From NCBI GenBank assembly GCA_011109175.1, contig RDEW01000003.1, positions 2,164,923 to 2,228,922 on the forward strand: a stretch of 64,000 nucleotides of DNA. Reading direction: 5' to 3'. Every line of letters starts with the position of its first letter. The first letter of the stretch is position 1. The position numbers and the translations under genes were made by a program. Shown in pieces: positions 11,596 through 23,399 of this stretch. Below the pieces are notes generated by a model. It was not told the DNA's origin, did no database searches, and saw nothing but the letters and a program-made list of their open reading frames with translations. Source of the DNA: Dicyema japonicum (taxonomy: Eukaryota; Dicyemida; Rhombozoa; Dicyemidae).

Positions 11596-11870
11596 TCAAA
11601 AAGGTAAGGCACTAATTTTGCTGACCGTTCGAGTGGCCAAGGTTTTCGAGATATGGGTGATTTGTTGTCCTCTGGCGTCTGATAACTGAGTCGAATACAC
11701 TAGTGAGTTCTTAGCATTAAGGTCACCGCAAATGATAAAATTATTGAAGTTGAGTAGGATATCCAGGTTGGGGTGGAAGGCATTCTTGCAGCATGATGAA
11801 GGTGGGATGTACATATTAACCGTTAAATCATACTTGAACAATATGCCCACCCATACCAGGGACGATATAC
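11596..11870 (-). mobile_element. LINE family B, endonuclease fragment
   Basis: The minus-strand frame encodes VNMYIPPSSCCKNAF, FIICGDLNAKNSLVYS and DARGQQIT. These are the Y.PP and GDxNA motifs of the APE-type endonuclease of CR1/jockey-like LINEs. No reverse transcriptase is attached. From 10950 to 11590 I see no gene. Confidence 0.7.
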
Positions 11871-12049
11871 TTTTTCTCGATATTCTGACGTTATAATCAT
11901 CATATCAAGAGATCAGTTTGTTCACACTTTTCTTAAACATCAATGGAGAATTAATCGTCTCTACAAACTCTTTCAAGTTATAAAATGTCACGTACGGCTC
12001 TTCCATTGGAGTGAAAAAAGCGAAATCCTTTTAGGACCAGGCAATAGAC

Positions 12050-12610
12050 GTTACTCGAGTAATGCGAATCCAAAAACCTCTCTTAGGAATCACAAAAAAA
12101 CAAAGCAAAAATTGACCAATGGTTATATGAGGGATTTGAACTATGGCGAGACTAGAGAGTCACCATAACCACCTAACCATCTGGTCATTCTATTTTAACT
12201 TGTCTTTTTATGATCTTTTAAACTCGATATTATTTATCATGTTTACTCGTGTATATGTCGACCCCCTAAAATTCGACCAAATTTACGATTTTATGATATA
12301 TCCGATTTATGAAATAGAAAGTGATTTATTATTTGTTAAGAAAGATTAAATTAGAATTATAAAGTGCTTACATAGAGTTCAAAATCCGTCTTCATCGTCA
12401 CTATTTCCATAAGCTCGTTTTTTTCATTTTCGTTTAGTCTCTCTTTCGTGGCCTGCTGTTCTCACGAGAACAGTTTTTTCACTTTTGGCAGATACAGTTT
12501 TCGATGTCAAACCATACCGGTGTTTCGTCCATTTTTCCATTTTACGATTATTCATATTGTTTTTTTTTCTCATTTTGAATACGATGGACGATGGATTGAA
12601 AGAGAGTTAA
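12050..12610 (-). mobile_element. SINE plus pogo-remnant composite, copy 2
   Basis: This stretch repeats the order found at 8104-8690: half palindrome (TTACTCGAGTAATGCGAATC at 12053-12072), tRNA-like SINE with A and B boxes (12128-12190, minus), the transposon terminus with GTGTATATGTCGACCCC (12250-12266), and the decayed DDE_1 motif GNMDETPVWFD (12540-12510, minus). Because both parts repeat together, they were copied as one unit. Confidence 0.65.
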
Positions 12611-12649
12611 AATTATCGAAAAAACGAAAAAAAAATTATTGATTGATTT

Positions 12650-15115
12650 TTTCTTCTGCCTGTGGAGGCTTCTTTCACCTCGGGTGTTTGAAGCTCTCTT
12701 AGGCCTTTATCCGCCCCCTTGGGATATGGCATTGCCGCTCGTGCCTTGGAATTGGCTGGGGGTTTTCTAAAGGTCACGCGAGTGCATACACCTCCGGAGA
12801 AGACTTTTCCTATTCGGATCCAGATTCGCTACTCAGACTTATCAATGAACGCCGTTCATCGAAGAGTATCTCGGTGAAGATCTCAAAAGCAACACGCCCA
12901 TAGTTGCCGAAGCCTTAACCAAAGCAATCGACAATGCACTCAGCTCCGACTCTATAAACGACTGGATACGTTTGTTTAATTTTGCTCCTTTCGCACTTGC
13001 CTCCCCTCGAGATCGCACTGAGAAAGAGTCTCCTCTCGATTGAAATGAAGAACAACATCCGCGCATTTATGGATGGAACTCACTTTACGGACCTCCTGTT
13101 TTTTTGCATCCGTTCAGAGACCCGAAGTTCAACTCGGGAAACGGAGATTTTTCGCCTAAGAACAATCGAAGTTGCTTGAAGGAGGAACCCTATCCGCATT
13201 TAAGGCCCTCTCACTCTCAGGCGGACCACGCAATCCAACCGTTGATACTTACAAGATTCTATCGGAGAAGCATCCACCCTATCCGAATGACCTACGCCAC
13301 TGTTCACCCCCATCAAAAGTGACCCCTTTGACCACGTCGCCTGACGATGTCATCACGGCGTTATGGAACTTTGCACCAAGTAGCAATGGAGGTCTCGATT
13401 GCTTAAGGCCCGGCCATCTTAAAGACCTTATTTCACGACTATTGGAGACCAAGCATGTCGTCTCTCCTTCTCACTCACTTCTCTTATGAACAGGATATTA
13501 TCTGGATTATGGTAAAGCTGGACATCAAGAACGCTTTTAACTGTTTAAGAAGAGATTGCATTCTGGAGGCCTGCAAAGAAAGATGCCCATATATATTTGA
13601 ACTGGTCAATTATTCATATGGAAAGCCTACGTCACTATTGCACGGGGATTTCATGGTTCCATCGTCCTCAGGTGTTCAACAGGGCGACCCCTCGGACCAC
13701 TGCTGTTCTCCCTCGGAATTGAGAAAATTACGAAGCTCTCTCGATGCCCACTCAACATCTGGTACCTCGATGACGCTGTCTTAGGAGGTCCCCCGGAAAC
13801 GGTCTTCCAGGAGTTAGAAGTACTCATCTCCGCGTTGTCCGAGGTTGGTCTTGAGTTGAATACAACGAAATGTGAAATAACAAACTGTGGTCTTGCTGAC
13901 GATGACTTCTCTTCAATTGTTCCAAAATTTTACTCCTTGTTTCCTTGTGGGATTTCGACCCCTGAAAACGAATTGATTTTTCTTGGATCCCCGATCACTA
14001 GGAATGGAATGAAGCATGTCCTCCTTGACAAAAAATAACTCCTATGAGAATCGCTGGACATATTACAGCTACTTGATTCACACTCAGCACTATTCCTCAT
14101 GAAAAGAAGTCTCAACATTCAGAGAATCGCCTATTTACTCAGGACAGTCCCTTACTATTCCCAACTGGAGCAGCTTGAGCATTTTGATCTGTCTTTCCTC
14201 ATAGCAAATATTTAATGTCAAATTCGACGATGCTACATGGAAGCAAGTTACACTCCCAGTTAGATTTGGGGTCTTGGAATCCGTCGTACTTTGGACGTCT
14301 CACTTTCTGTACATCTGTCTTCACTCACAGCCTGCTAACCTTTGGTCAGGAGGATTATACACTCCTTACCTGAATTCTCAATCGACCAAGACATAATCCA
14401 CGCACGAGAATCCTGAAATGCTACCAACCTTCCTCTGCCTCCTTCACAGCTCAGTCAATCAACACCGACGCGCTTGTTTGCTTTCTGGGCCTTCCCGAGA
14501 ACGGAGCTTGGCTAAACGCCATCCCCAGTGGAGTTCTGGGCACCTTTCTGGATGATGAATGTGTTAGAAGTCGTATCTCTCTGCGGCTGGGACTAAAAGT
14601 ATGGCATCCTGATAGACTGCTATGGCCTGCACCCTTTTGCCTGCAAGAGGAGCACGGGTAGATCTCCAAGGCACAAGGCTCTGAATGAGATTGTCAAGCG
14701 GCTATGGATGCTGCTGGATATTCGGCCATTTTTGAACCGGTCGGGTTATGCAGAAGTGACGGGAATCGACCGGACGTGATGACCATATTTCCCTTTGAGG
14801 CCGGGAAACCACGTGAAATGTACAGACACGTTCTCCCCGAACAATCTTCACGAGTGCGCTTCAAAGGCCTGCTCTGCAGCCGTCAAGGCGGAGAAGGCTA
14901 AACTCGAAAAATACGTCGACCTTCCCGATAATGTTAAATTTGTTCCCCTTGCTATGGAGACTTCCGGATCCTACTCCCCCTCTACACTCGAGTTTTTCGG
15001 ACGTCTTGGAAACCGGATAACCTCATGCACTGGAGATCTCCGTGAACGCCGCTGCTATTTGAGCGAATTTTGCTCGCAATTCTGAGAGGGAACAGCCACG
15101 CAGTTAGGGCGACAA
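12650..15115 (+). mobile_element. LINE family A, most complete copy (frameshifted)
   Basis: This is the longest family A element. In order on the plus strand: NDWIRLFNFAPFALASPRD (12955-13010); GGTLSAFKALSLSGGP, LSEKHPPYP and SSNGGLDCLRPGHLKDLIS (13180-13440); RT motif A with KLDIKNAFNCLRRD (13515-13560); GVQQGDP (13672-13692); catalytic WYLDD (13760-13774) and GLELNTTKCE (13848-13880); IPSGVLGTFLDDE with LRLGLKVW (14520-14600); RPD (14767-14775); DTFSPNN, AEKAKLEKY and VPLAMETSGSYSP (14825-14980); and a final LRGNSHAVRATTD (15080-15118). The RPD...D..K arrangement suggests a C-terminal restriction-like endonuclease of the PD-(D/E)XK type; this is inference. Several frame changes make it inactive. 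Confidence 0.85.
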
Positions 15116-15144
15116 CTGACTAACTTATGTTTTAACCAAAATAA

Positions 15145-15377
15145 ATTCTTGATTGATTAATGTAAAGTTCAAAAAGTCTCCGTGGAATAAAGGCAGATTG
15201 AAGTCATTATTGTCAGCGAATATCGGATCATTTTTACAGCCAAAGCACCAAGAAGTGACTAAAGTTTTCAAGTCTCACTTCAACAGCATGAAGTTTGCTG
15301 ATATTATTCAAAAAATTGAGGCCAGAAAAGATCCTTATGTTTTACACAAAGAAATTAAAAACACATATCATTCATGA
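15145..15377 (+). other. unidentified ORF, about 70 residues
   Basis: An open frame downstream of the family A element encodes VKFKKSPWNKGRLKSLLSAN and ends with IEARKDPYVLHKEIKNTYHS. The basic composition is protein-like, but I do not recognise it. A CAAAATAAATTC-type 3' tail of the LINE lies just upstream, so it is outside that element. From 15430 to 16150 I see nothing convincing. Confidence 0.25.
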
Positions 15378-16149
15378 AAAAAACCGAGGACTCGAAGAAC
15401 TGTTTCAAACATGCAAACAGGAGTACTAAGGGGCGCCTAATAATAATTGTGGGGAAACACGAATAAATAAAATTGTTCCAAAGACCAAGGCAAAAACCAA
15501 ACTAATTCCTTGATCTGACGCGTTCCAGAAAACTTTCACCCAAGAACAGTGATCCTGGTGACGTTGTCCGGGGAGCTGAGGTCGATTACAGAACTCGTTA
15601 CCAGGGAACGAAATTGTCTCCCGGTGGAATGAATAGCTGGATCTTTTTGAATGCCAGCCAGGTATCGGGCGTCTTCTTAGTAAGGTGGATCCAATGATGT
15701 CATCAGAGGGAAGAAAGATAAATTTTTAACCAAATAGCCACATAGTGACACGTGGCTTTTTAAATAATGGTTCATACATTAAATAAAAATCAATAATCCA
15801 CTCTAACCCGCCATTTTTTTCAGTCCCAATTCGAGAGGATTTACTGTACATTTTTTGGTAGAAAAATATTCTAATAATTTGTCATTTATATGCTACCAAC
15901 AAAATACGAGCCCATATTTTGTTTTGCTGTTCTACATTTGGGCTTGTTCCCCCATTTGGCACTTCCTTACAACTATGTGTTAATACCCCATCCCAGCACT
16001 CTGCGAAGCCATTTAAGAAATACTTGTCTAACCTCCATAAAAATAAAATTAGAATATGCGTTTATTTTCAAGTCATGTGGCTACCAATAAAGTATAAAAT
16101 CTACTGGATTTTAGCGAACATTGTGATTTACATTGAGTTTTAGAGATTT

Positions 16150-17015
16150 ATGCCGAAATGATCATGACTAAATTGGATTCTGTATCAAATAACGTGATTA
16201 AAATTGGAGGCAGGGACATCAATAATTTGCGCTATGCTGACGATACAACCTTACTGGCTGAAACAGAGGATGGCCTCAGGGAGTTGATTCTAAGATTAAG
16301 AGAAAAGAGGGCCGTCTTTGGTTTATTGCTAAACATCAAAAAGACCAAAATTATAACGACTGCTAATAATGGATCTAAAAATTGGGAATGAGAAAATAAA
16401 GAGTTGCGATAATGTTGTCTTTCTGGGATGTCTAATTAATCGGAATGGTGACGGAGGTCTAGAAATCAAGTGGCGAATTGCCATGGAACGATACACCTTT
16501 CAGAGGATGAATAGAATTTGGAAAAGCAAAGATATTTCCTCAAGGACTAAATGCAGACTAGTTAATGCAATCGTGTTCCCGATTTTTTATACGACGCAGA
16601 ATCATGGACATTGAAAAAGGAGGATAGGCAAAGAGTTAATGCTTTTGAGCTGTGGTGCTGGAGGAGGTTACTAAGAATCCCTTGGACCTCTAAAGTAACA
16701 ACCATCAATGTACTCAAACGGGTAGAGACTGACATTTCGCTAGAGGGAAGAATCGTAAAACACAGATTGGCGTTCTTTGGGCATATTGTCCGCTCTGATT
16801 CACTGGAAAGAACCATTATGCTGAGCAATATTACTGGGAAGAGAAGACCTGGCCGACCAAGGACTTGGTGGCTATCCACGGTGGAAGACGTCACGGGAAT
16901 GCCTATATCAAGGCTATTCCAAATTGCAACGGATCGGGAGAGTGGAGGAAACTCGTTCATGAGATCTCCAAGGGTCGGACACGACTAAATTGGACAACAT
17001 AACATAACATTTAGA
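16150..17015 (+). mobile_element. LINE family D, RT C-terminal part
   Basis: Three overlapping frames encode, in order, NNLRYADDTTLLAETEDGL (catalytic YADD), LLLNIKKTKI, DNVVFLGCLINRNGDGGLEI, WKSKDISSRTKCRL, NAFELWCWRRLLRIPWTSK, RIVKHRLAFFGHIVRSDSLE and GKRRPGRPRTWWL. This order is typical of an RTE/L1-like endonuclease-reverse transcriptase. The copy is 5'-truncated, with frame breaks near 16380 and 16610, and ends in an AACATAACATAACAT simple repeat, the expected 3' tail. A minus-strand ORF over 16562-16960 is antisense to it. Confidence 0.85.
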
Positions 17016-17314
17016 GATTCACCAAGCTCTTTAGACCCGATAAACATTTCCATCCTTTCAAATCGAGATGGTGAAATTATATTTACTTATGAAGTACGGA
17101 GATGCCTACGGAATGTCGCCAGTATTTTATTCAAATGATCCACATTAATGATAATACCATTAAATGTATTAGTCATGCTTTGAAGGTGTTCTCCGCGTTA
17201 AAATTCAAAATTTATTCATTTAGAACCAAAATATAGAGTTTCGCGACCAAGAGCGTCACTTTCCCGATCAATAGGATAACTTTCTAATCATTAAGGTTGG
17301 ATAAGGGTGAATAT

Positions 17315-17519
17315 ATTTTAAGACGTGGAAAATATATTTCAGGATCTTGTAAATCCTTTTTTAACAATTTTAGTTGAAACTGATGATCTCAAAATTGAAG
17401 AGTCCTTGATGAACTCAAAAGCTCTCATGAGTCATTCATTTTATTAGAGGAATTCGCTGAGCCATATACACCCATAGGCAATTTGGAAGGAAACTTGAGT
17501 GACGCGAACTTCAATTAAC
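17315..17519 (+). other. candidate exons of an unidentified gene
   Basis: A possible 25-nt GT-AG intron (GTAAATCC...TTTTAG, about 17351-17375) joins GEYILRRGKYISGS to FETDDLKIEESLMNSKALM. Downstream, EEFAEPYTPIGNLEGNLSD ends at a stop near 17519. The intron has the size and look of those in the confirmed genes. The protein is not recognised and the second join would need a 17-nt intron, shorter than any other here. From 17520 to 18948 I see no gene. Confidence 0.25.
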
Positions 17520-18948
17520 ATCGGGGATTATGAGTGATAACTTCCTCATTTCTCCTCTATAGTGTTAATTTGTGCCAGGGAGATTTGAACCCCATACATT
17601 GAAGTTCCGTTTCCGATGTCTCCTAAGTCCGAGAAGGGAACGAAAAGGTTACACATAGATTGAGGAGATGAAGACGTTAGCATAGTAAATCTGTGAAATA
17701 GTGAATCCAAGCGACGTGGTCAGAACAACCGTACGACTAATTAGCTACCAACTGGTCTATTATTGAGATTAATAATTCTCGAAGTATGCCTTATTAGCAG
17801 GATTGAACAGTTCTCCCTCCATTTTGGGTGGTTTTTGATTCGTAAATCAAATTGTGGTTCACCCTTAAGCTTAGTCGTGGACTGACCGTGAATATCATTA
17901 TTTGCTCGTTAGGTCCAAAACGTCAGCATATTCACTATAGGGCAATCTTGCTCTCCAAAGTTGTCTTGGATGCCAGTTGATAATTCATGTCTTCATTGAC
18001 AACAGGGGATGGGCAAATTGAGTTACTTGTAACAAGAATCTCATACTTGGAATTGATTCCATGAGATGGATACTTGGTCGAAGGTTTTTTATGCTCTGTC
18101 GTTTTCTTGGTTCAATTACCGTGGCACCATGTGATTCAACCGTTTCTAAAGGGGCCCAGTGCCAGAATGTCGTCGTAAGGGATCATTAACCCTTCCTTAC
18201 TAAACTTATAGGACTTTCATAACTGGTTTTGGATAAACCTGACTGTGCTAGGAATTGCCCTTATGAGCTAGGAACTGGATACACTTAATATGGTAATGAT
18301 AACACGTGTATATAACTATAGCAGTACAGATATTTGTGATATTGTCTTAAGCACCCCCATGTACAACATCTGTGATCACAAAAATGTTGAAATTCCTTTT
18401 TAGGAGATGCATCATCCTCGCACCCTACATTATACATAGAGTCGCCAAATAGATAGCTTCATATATGTGGTTTTAATTTATTCCAGAAACATCTCCCAGC
18501 ACGTAAATTTAAAATATTACCCGAAAGAGTCATACCAGAAAAAAAGGTACTAGATTTTGAGTGCCACAAAAATTATCTAAAAATTTCTCAAACTGCCAGT
18601 CACTCACATCCTTAACTTCTCTTATTATAAACCAATTACACATCAGAAAAAAGGCATCATTTAAACGAGTCCACTACCCACAATCTCCCAAGTCAACCCA
18701 AACATATATCTATCTATCGAGAAGACAATGACTAGTATATGAACCCAAGAGGAACGACCCAGTAGGTCAAAGATCCTACATCTAAGGTCTCCTCGTCAAT
18801 AACAAGGAAAAATGAGTAAGATGTATGACCAAGCAGTAAGCGAGGATCTAGCATTAGCGCCGAACATCAATCCCCCAAGGACCTACTAAAATATTGTTAC
18901 AGAGAAGGAGAGACAAAAAGAATAGAAACCAATATTAGAAAGACACAA

Positions 18949-19482
18949 TCAAATTAATAATTCATAAGGGACTGGAGCCAAAGTTACTATATCCTGTTCC
19001 GTGGCATTCACACAAAAGCTAGCACGTGGTCCTTTGGGCTAAAAATGACTCATATCCCCAACCTGCTGTTTGAAGGACTTCTCGGGCTTTTCTCCCTTCT
19101 TTAGAGATCTTCTGTAGCTGTCAGCTTCTCTTACTCGCTTCAAAAAGTCATCACGACACTTTGAAGGAGACACGTGTTCAACTCGGACGCAGATTCTCTT
19201 AGCAAATATGCGATGTCTGGATTTTAGAGCAAAAGATTACTTGACCCGTTTGTTAACAATGATTCCAAGTCCTCGTTTGCTAACGTTGAAAACACGGCCA
19301 GTTTTTCCGTGATAAGACTTGTGAGGCATTCCCTTTTGGATAGAACCGACTCCTTTTATGTCTACAAGGTCCCCGATTTTATAGACGTGCATGGTCTTTG
19401 AAAGCGGAAGAGGACCATGCTTTCGGAAATCCCGGGAAAACATGTATCGAGTTCCATGCCTATATCCGTATGATTTAACCAT
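18949..19482 (-). CDS. RPL21: 60S ribosomal protein eL21
   Basis: A large-subunit ribosomal protein. Exon 1 (19241-19482) starts at an ATG and reads [31 protein letters not shown]-like sequence and [16 protein letters not shown], all hallmark eL21 segments. A 24-nt intron (19217-19240) follows. Exon 2 (19063-19216) reads [13 protein letters not shown] and [14 protein letters not shown] second 24-nt intron (19039-19062) precedes exon 3 (18949-19038), which ends [11 protein letters not shown]. The spliced product is 161 residues, as in animals (about 160), with no frame damage. This gene gives the cleanest proof of the tiny introns. Confidence 0.97.
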
Positions 19483-19952
19483 ATTTCACTAAAAGATTGA
19501 TTAAAATGAATTATACAGATACACAGAAGACACTAGAAAACGTGAACGTTATTTTTTTATTTTATTTATATTTATAAATATTAAATATATTATTTTTTTA
19601 TTTATACGAAAATTATACTTATAGCTGTTCACTTAAAAAAAATATTTAAAATTACGGAGCGACGCTCTAAAGGAAGGGATTCCTATGGAATCTTTAATTT
19701 GTAAGAACCGAATGACATGCTCGTATAACTATGAGTTCCGGTTCTACGCCCCATACGTTGTTGCGTAGGTTCGATAGATGAATATCGTACCAATATAAGG
19801 CCTTACGTGATTAGTTAGTTGGATATTACCATGGTCTTTGGATTTTCATTTCTCAAAATTCGATGTTCGCCTCAACAATTACATCTTTATCTTCAATATG
19901 CCAACGTTAAAGACAGACCGTAGGGTCATTTTCAGTGTACCTCGATATTCAT

Positions 19953-20022
19953 CATGAGACCTGATATCTTAATGGTTAGGACATCTAATAATAGATCACG
20001 AGTAGTCGAATTCAGTACTAAA
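19953..20022 (+). mobile_element. possible tRNA-derived SINE fragment
   Basis: TTAATGGTTAGGACATC resembles an A box and GTAGTCGAATTCAG a degenerate B box at tRNA-like spacing. No clear SINE body follows. The rest of 19490-20127 is AT-rich intergenic DNA between two divergent genes (eL21 on minus, Sm F on plus), so it must hold both promoters. Confidence 0.3.
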
Positions 20023-20127
20023 ATAAGATCTTTTAATTTTATATGTTTTAACGACGACTTAAATTGTTAATCAAATTAATTAATTTAAACATTTCCTTAA
20101 ATTTAATTTATTTAAATAAAAACGAGA

Positions 20128-20464
20128 ATGTCATCTGTAAGTGTTGTCTGTTGTTATATTTTTTACATTAATTTAATATTATAGAGTATTTTGACACCAA
20201 AGAGACTTCTGAATGACTTGACCGGTAAAGTCGTCCTAGTAAGAACCAAATGGGGGACAGAATATAAGGGATATCTCGTTTCAACTGACTCTTACATGAA
20301 TTTTTACGTAATAATCCCTAAATTAGTTTTAGTTGGCCAACTCAGAGGAATACATTGACGGAGTTCTTCAAAGCTCGTTGGGGGAGATTTTCGTAAGGTG
20401 TAACAACGTCATGTATATTCACGGAATAGAGGAAGACGACGAAGAAGGGGAAACTAAAGATTAA
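20128..20464 (+). CDS. SNRPF: small nuclear ribonucleoprotein Sm F
   Basis: Sm F is one of seven proteins forming the Sm ring around spliceosomal snRNAs. After a short first exon (ATG at 20128, three codons) and a 48-nt intron (20137-20184), the product reads [40 protein letters not shown] and SEEYIDG, with the Sm2 motif [10 protein letters not shown]. The tail is acidic ([11 protein letters not shown]). A 25-nt intron (20308-20332) splits the Sm1 motif after MNFY. The product of about 87 residues matches the family size. The first intron is longer than most here. The frame is intact. Confidence 0.95.
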
Positions 20465-20639
20465 TTCTCTCTGTCCATTTTAATTGTTTTTTCGATTCAT
20501 TTGTTTAATTCTTTTCTGTTCTACTGGAGGGTCCCCAATGATGGAGGTTCTTGTAGCAAGATAGTTTGGGGTTGAGTTTGCTCCATTTACTAACCCACTA
20601 AGTAAGATTCTGTTAAATTGTGCTCCCCGATTCCAAGAA

Positions 20640-21310
20640 TCTGACTATTCTCTTTGCGGAATCCTCCAGCGACCTCAGCCTTTTCCATAAGTGTAAAATG
20701 TGAGTCTGCTTAAAAGTTCAGTCATCAGATATTCGAGATTTACAGATACCCAGAATAGGTTGGGAGTTAGTTCCCAAAATCCATTACTTCGCTGTTGGTT
20801 CTACTTTTCTTGTTCGTAGTCCCCGATTAGCTCCAATAAATTGATTTTTAAGTTTTTTTTGTTTTTAATGCAATTTCCAACTTTACTGTCGAAGTGCGAG
20901 AAGATTCCCAATACACAAAATAAACGATATCGTGAAGCATTCTCTGGAGTCATCTGGATACCCCTCCATGCTGGAACCGGTCGACATGGACAGAGGAGAT
21001 GAAAACAGACGGACAGAATTACAATCTTTCCGTTTGAGGGAGGGAAGCCATTAGTATGGAGTGCGGCAAACACAATATACACTTCTGGGAAGATCAAAGG
21101 GAAGATGTGTCAATCCAAATTCCTTACTAATGTTGTTGAGACAATTGGAAGCATAAGAGGGAAATCACCGTATTTTATCAAAAATTGGGACGCCTGGCTA
21201 CACTCGGAAACCATGAAGTCCATGAAACCCAGTGGCTCCTCCAGTTGATCTCCGTTGCTATCATGAGAGGTAACGTGACACCAATTATGCCGGTGGGGAT
21301 CAATTAAATT
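20640..21310 (+). mobile_element. LINE family A, 3' fragment
   Basis: Plus-strand frames read ITIFPFEGGKPLVW (21018-21060), the segment following RPDG in family A, and later a terminal AIMRGNVTPI (about 21258-21290). Frames are broken many times. Upstream to 20640 the homology fades. Confidence 0.55.
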
Positions 21311-21639
21311 TTTATTTCAGGACTACGGTTAATCCCACAAACAAAGTGCTCCCGACAAATTTGATCCAAGTTCTCAGCTTGGCACGATACTCCTCCTTTG
21401 GCCTTGCACAGGTTCGTTGGGGTCAGATTGTCTTCTGATCACATTGGGTCAGGCCCCTCCGTTATTCATTCGTATTCGGGTCACTAAGGGTGTCCACATC
21501 ATGCTCCTTTTCATCCTAAACCACTTCTCTGTCACCCCAAAGAGCTATTTTTGTGTAGCCGTGATTTTCTGGGCATCTGTCCAAAAAATGGAAGACCCCC
21601 TATTAGGCGCATTCATAGGAAATGGATGCTTCGAAAGCT

Positions 21640-22745
21640 TTGTAGATGTCAACTTAGCTGTCTGGGCTTGTGGGAGAAAACAGAGTGAATGAGGTTACTT
21701 AAAGATTTGAGATGACTCTTAGTTGATCGATCATTTTTGAAACCAGGCTGGAAAGGTTTATCAGGAAAAGTTTCTTGACTTTCAAAAAACGGAATCTCTA
21801 AGATTTTGGACATTACCACAGAATGGAAACAATCCTGAATGAAGCTAAGTCCTTTTTTCGCTTTTTCGTTTTTAGGACAGTCTGGATGCTCGCAAGTTGT
21901 AATCGAATTGTAGTTCATGGACCAATTATAGACTTTGGCCAGTGTAGCAACTCCCTCATCGCCCATATTTTTCAGGAATATGAAGGAACTCCGTCGGGTC
22001 CATGCGAGTGTCTGGTCTGACTCAGAATTTCCTTCACTTATTTTTCAGTGAAGTAAAATTAAAGTCAGTTGTCGTCTTCGGGTGGCCTTTCATCTCCCCT
22101 CGAAATGTTACGAATTACTTTCCAGACTTGGGTTGTCGACTGATTGTAGTTTAAGGCAGTAAGAACACGTGTCCATTTATTTTCTGGATTTTGAATTGGC
22201 TCCTATTTCATCACTAAACGATTTTAGACGGAGTCTTGCTTCGGGAGAAAGTCTCCCCACCTTTTTGAGGTGATTTCTTTGACTAGGACCATCTTTCCGT
22301 GTCCACTTGTATAACTGGCGTGTCTTTTTGGGGCAACCATAGATCTTGCTTCCACAATGAGTGACCACCTTGTCAATGGAGGTGAATCTCTTCAAAATTC
22401 CGGAAGAGTGGCCAATTTGTAAGTTTGTGGATATAAGATGGCTTCATCTTTTCGTGGAAGATCTCCCTCTTAATCATCCACAAAAATTTATGGTCCCTTC
22501 TAATGTCATAGATGACGTACCAATTTATTCTTGTAGAAAGAAGAGAACAAGTGTGATGTCTGGCGAGGGATCTGAGATCCTGTAAGATGTTCTCGTGGTT
22601 TTGGAAGGGTCATTGATGATTTTCAGTGATTTCCTCTTGCATCAGCGGGCTGGCTTGACAGCTAAATGGGATGCTGGCATTCAGATCTCCACAGATCAAG
22701 AAGTTATTCAAACTCCTCAACGATGATAGGTCCATGTGTATGCAA
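21640..22745 (-). mobile_element. LINE family B, endonuclease-to-RT segment
   Basis: Read on the minus strand from 22745: SSLRSLNNFLICGDLNA (endonuclease GDxNA motif), then the linker RKDGPSQRNHLKKVGRLSPE (22300-22240), then the RT start KNMGDEGVATLAKVYNWSMN (21975-21910) and FQPGFKNDRSTKSHLKSLSN (21735-21690). This is the expected order for a CR1/jockey-like ORF2. Multiple frame changes; inactive. Confidence 0.7.
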
Positions 22746-22859
22746 AGGAGGTCAATGGGGGATGGATATATGAGGAAAGATCGCCCATTTTCCTATTGTG
22801 ACATGGATGAACATAGTGGATTCTATTGTTCATAGCAGAACCGGAGGGATCCAAGGTCA

Positions 22860-23330
22860 TTTCCTCGAATTGACGACACCGACCGTGGAGGTAGGATCCG
22901 TTCGACTCCGTAAAATAATTTTAATACATAGAACTCAATGGCCAGGCAGTTTCCTCTGACAATAGCCATTGAGATGCGCTCTCGAAGCCATCCAGTTTCA
23001 CGTAGATCCTTGGTGACCCTTTGGATTATTGAGTCTATGGACCAGTTTGTGGGCCAAGGGAAGCTGACGTCTCAACAGCAAAATGGACAAACAAGTGATC
23101 TTCCTAAAAGCTTCAGTGCTTCCTTTTCTTCTGATCCTTGGCTTGCTTATAAGCAAGACCTGGGTCCGAGGCTGAAGAGGCAAAATTTTTCGTAGAATAC
23201 ATGCCAACACACGTAACGTCCCAAGCCAGGTTCCGACCATTAACGAATGATTAAGTCGTCATCCTATCTGCCATCAGAAGGCTCCAAAGAGCAGTGGTGG
23301 TTAGCAGAGGAAAATGCACTTTTAACGTCA
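22860..23330 (-). mobile_element. LINE family A, C-terminal fragment
   Basis: On the minus strand, 23240-23190 reads AWDVTCVGMYSTKNF, the WDVT core of the family A C-terminal domain, followed by ASDPGLAYKQAKDQKKRK and FVHFAVETSASLGPQ. Its terminal segment near 22960-23020 is repeated at 30467-30530 with very high identity. Confidence 0.6.
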
Positions 23331-23399
23331 TGTTGAGACAGGAATGTCGAGGGAAACGGCTCTTAAAGAACTCGTTTTCAAATCACGCCTTAAATACGA

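Noticed and set aside
16562-16960. Minus-strand ORF of 132 codons
   Set aside because: The plus strand carries conserved LINE D motifs over the same bases; the minus product has no motif.
17572-17640. tRNA-like sequence on the minus strand (GGGTTCAAATCTCCC B box)
   Set aside because: The A box is poor and no SINE body or second copy was found in the window.
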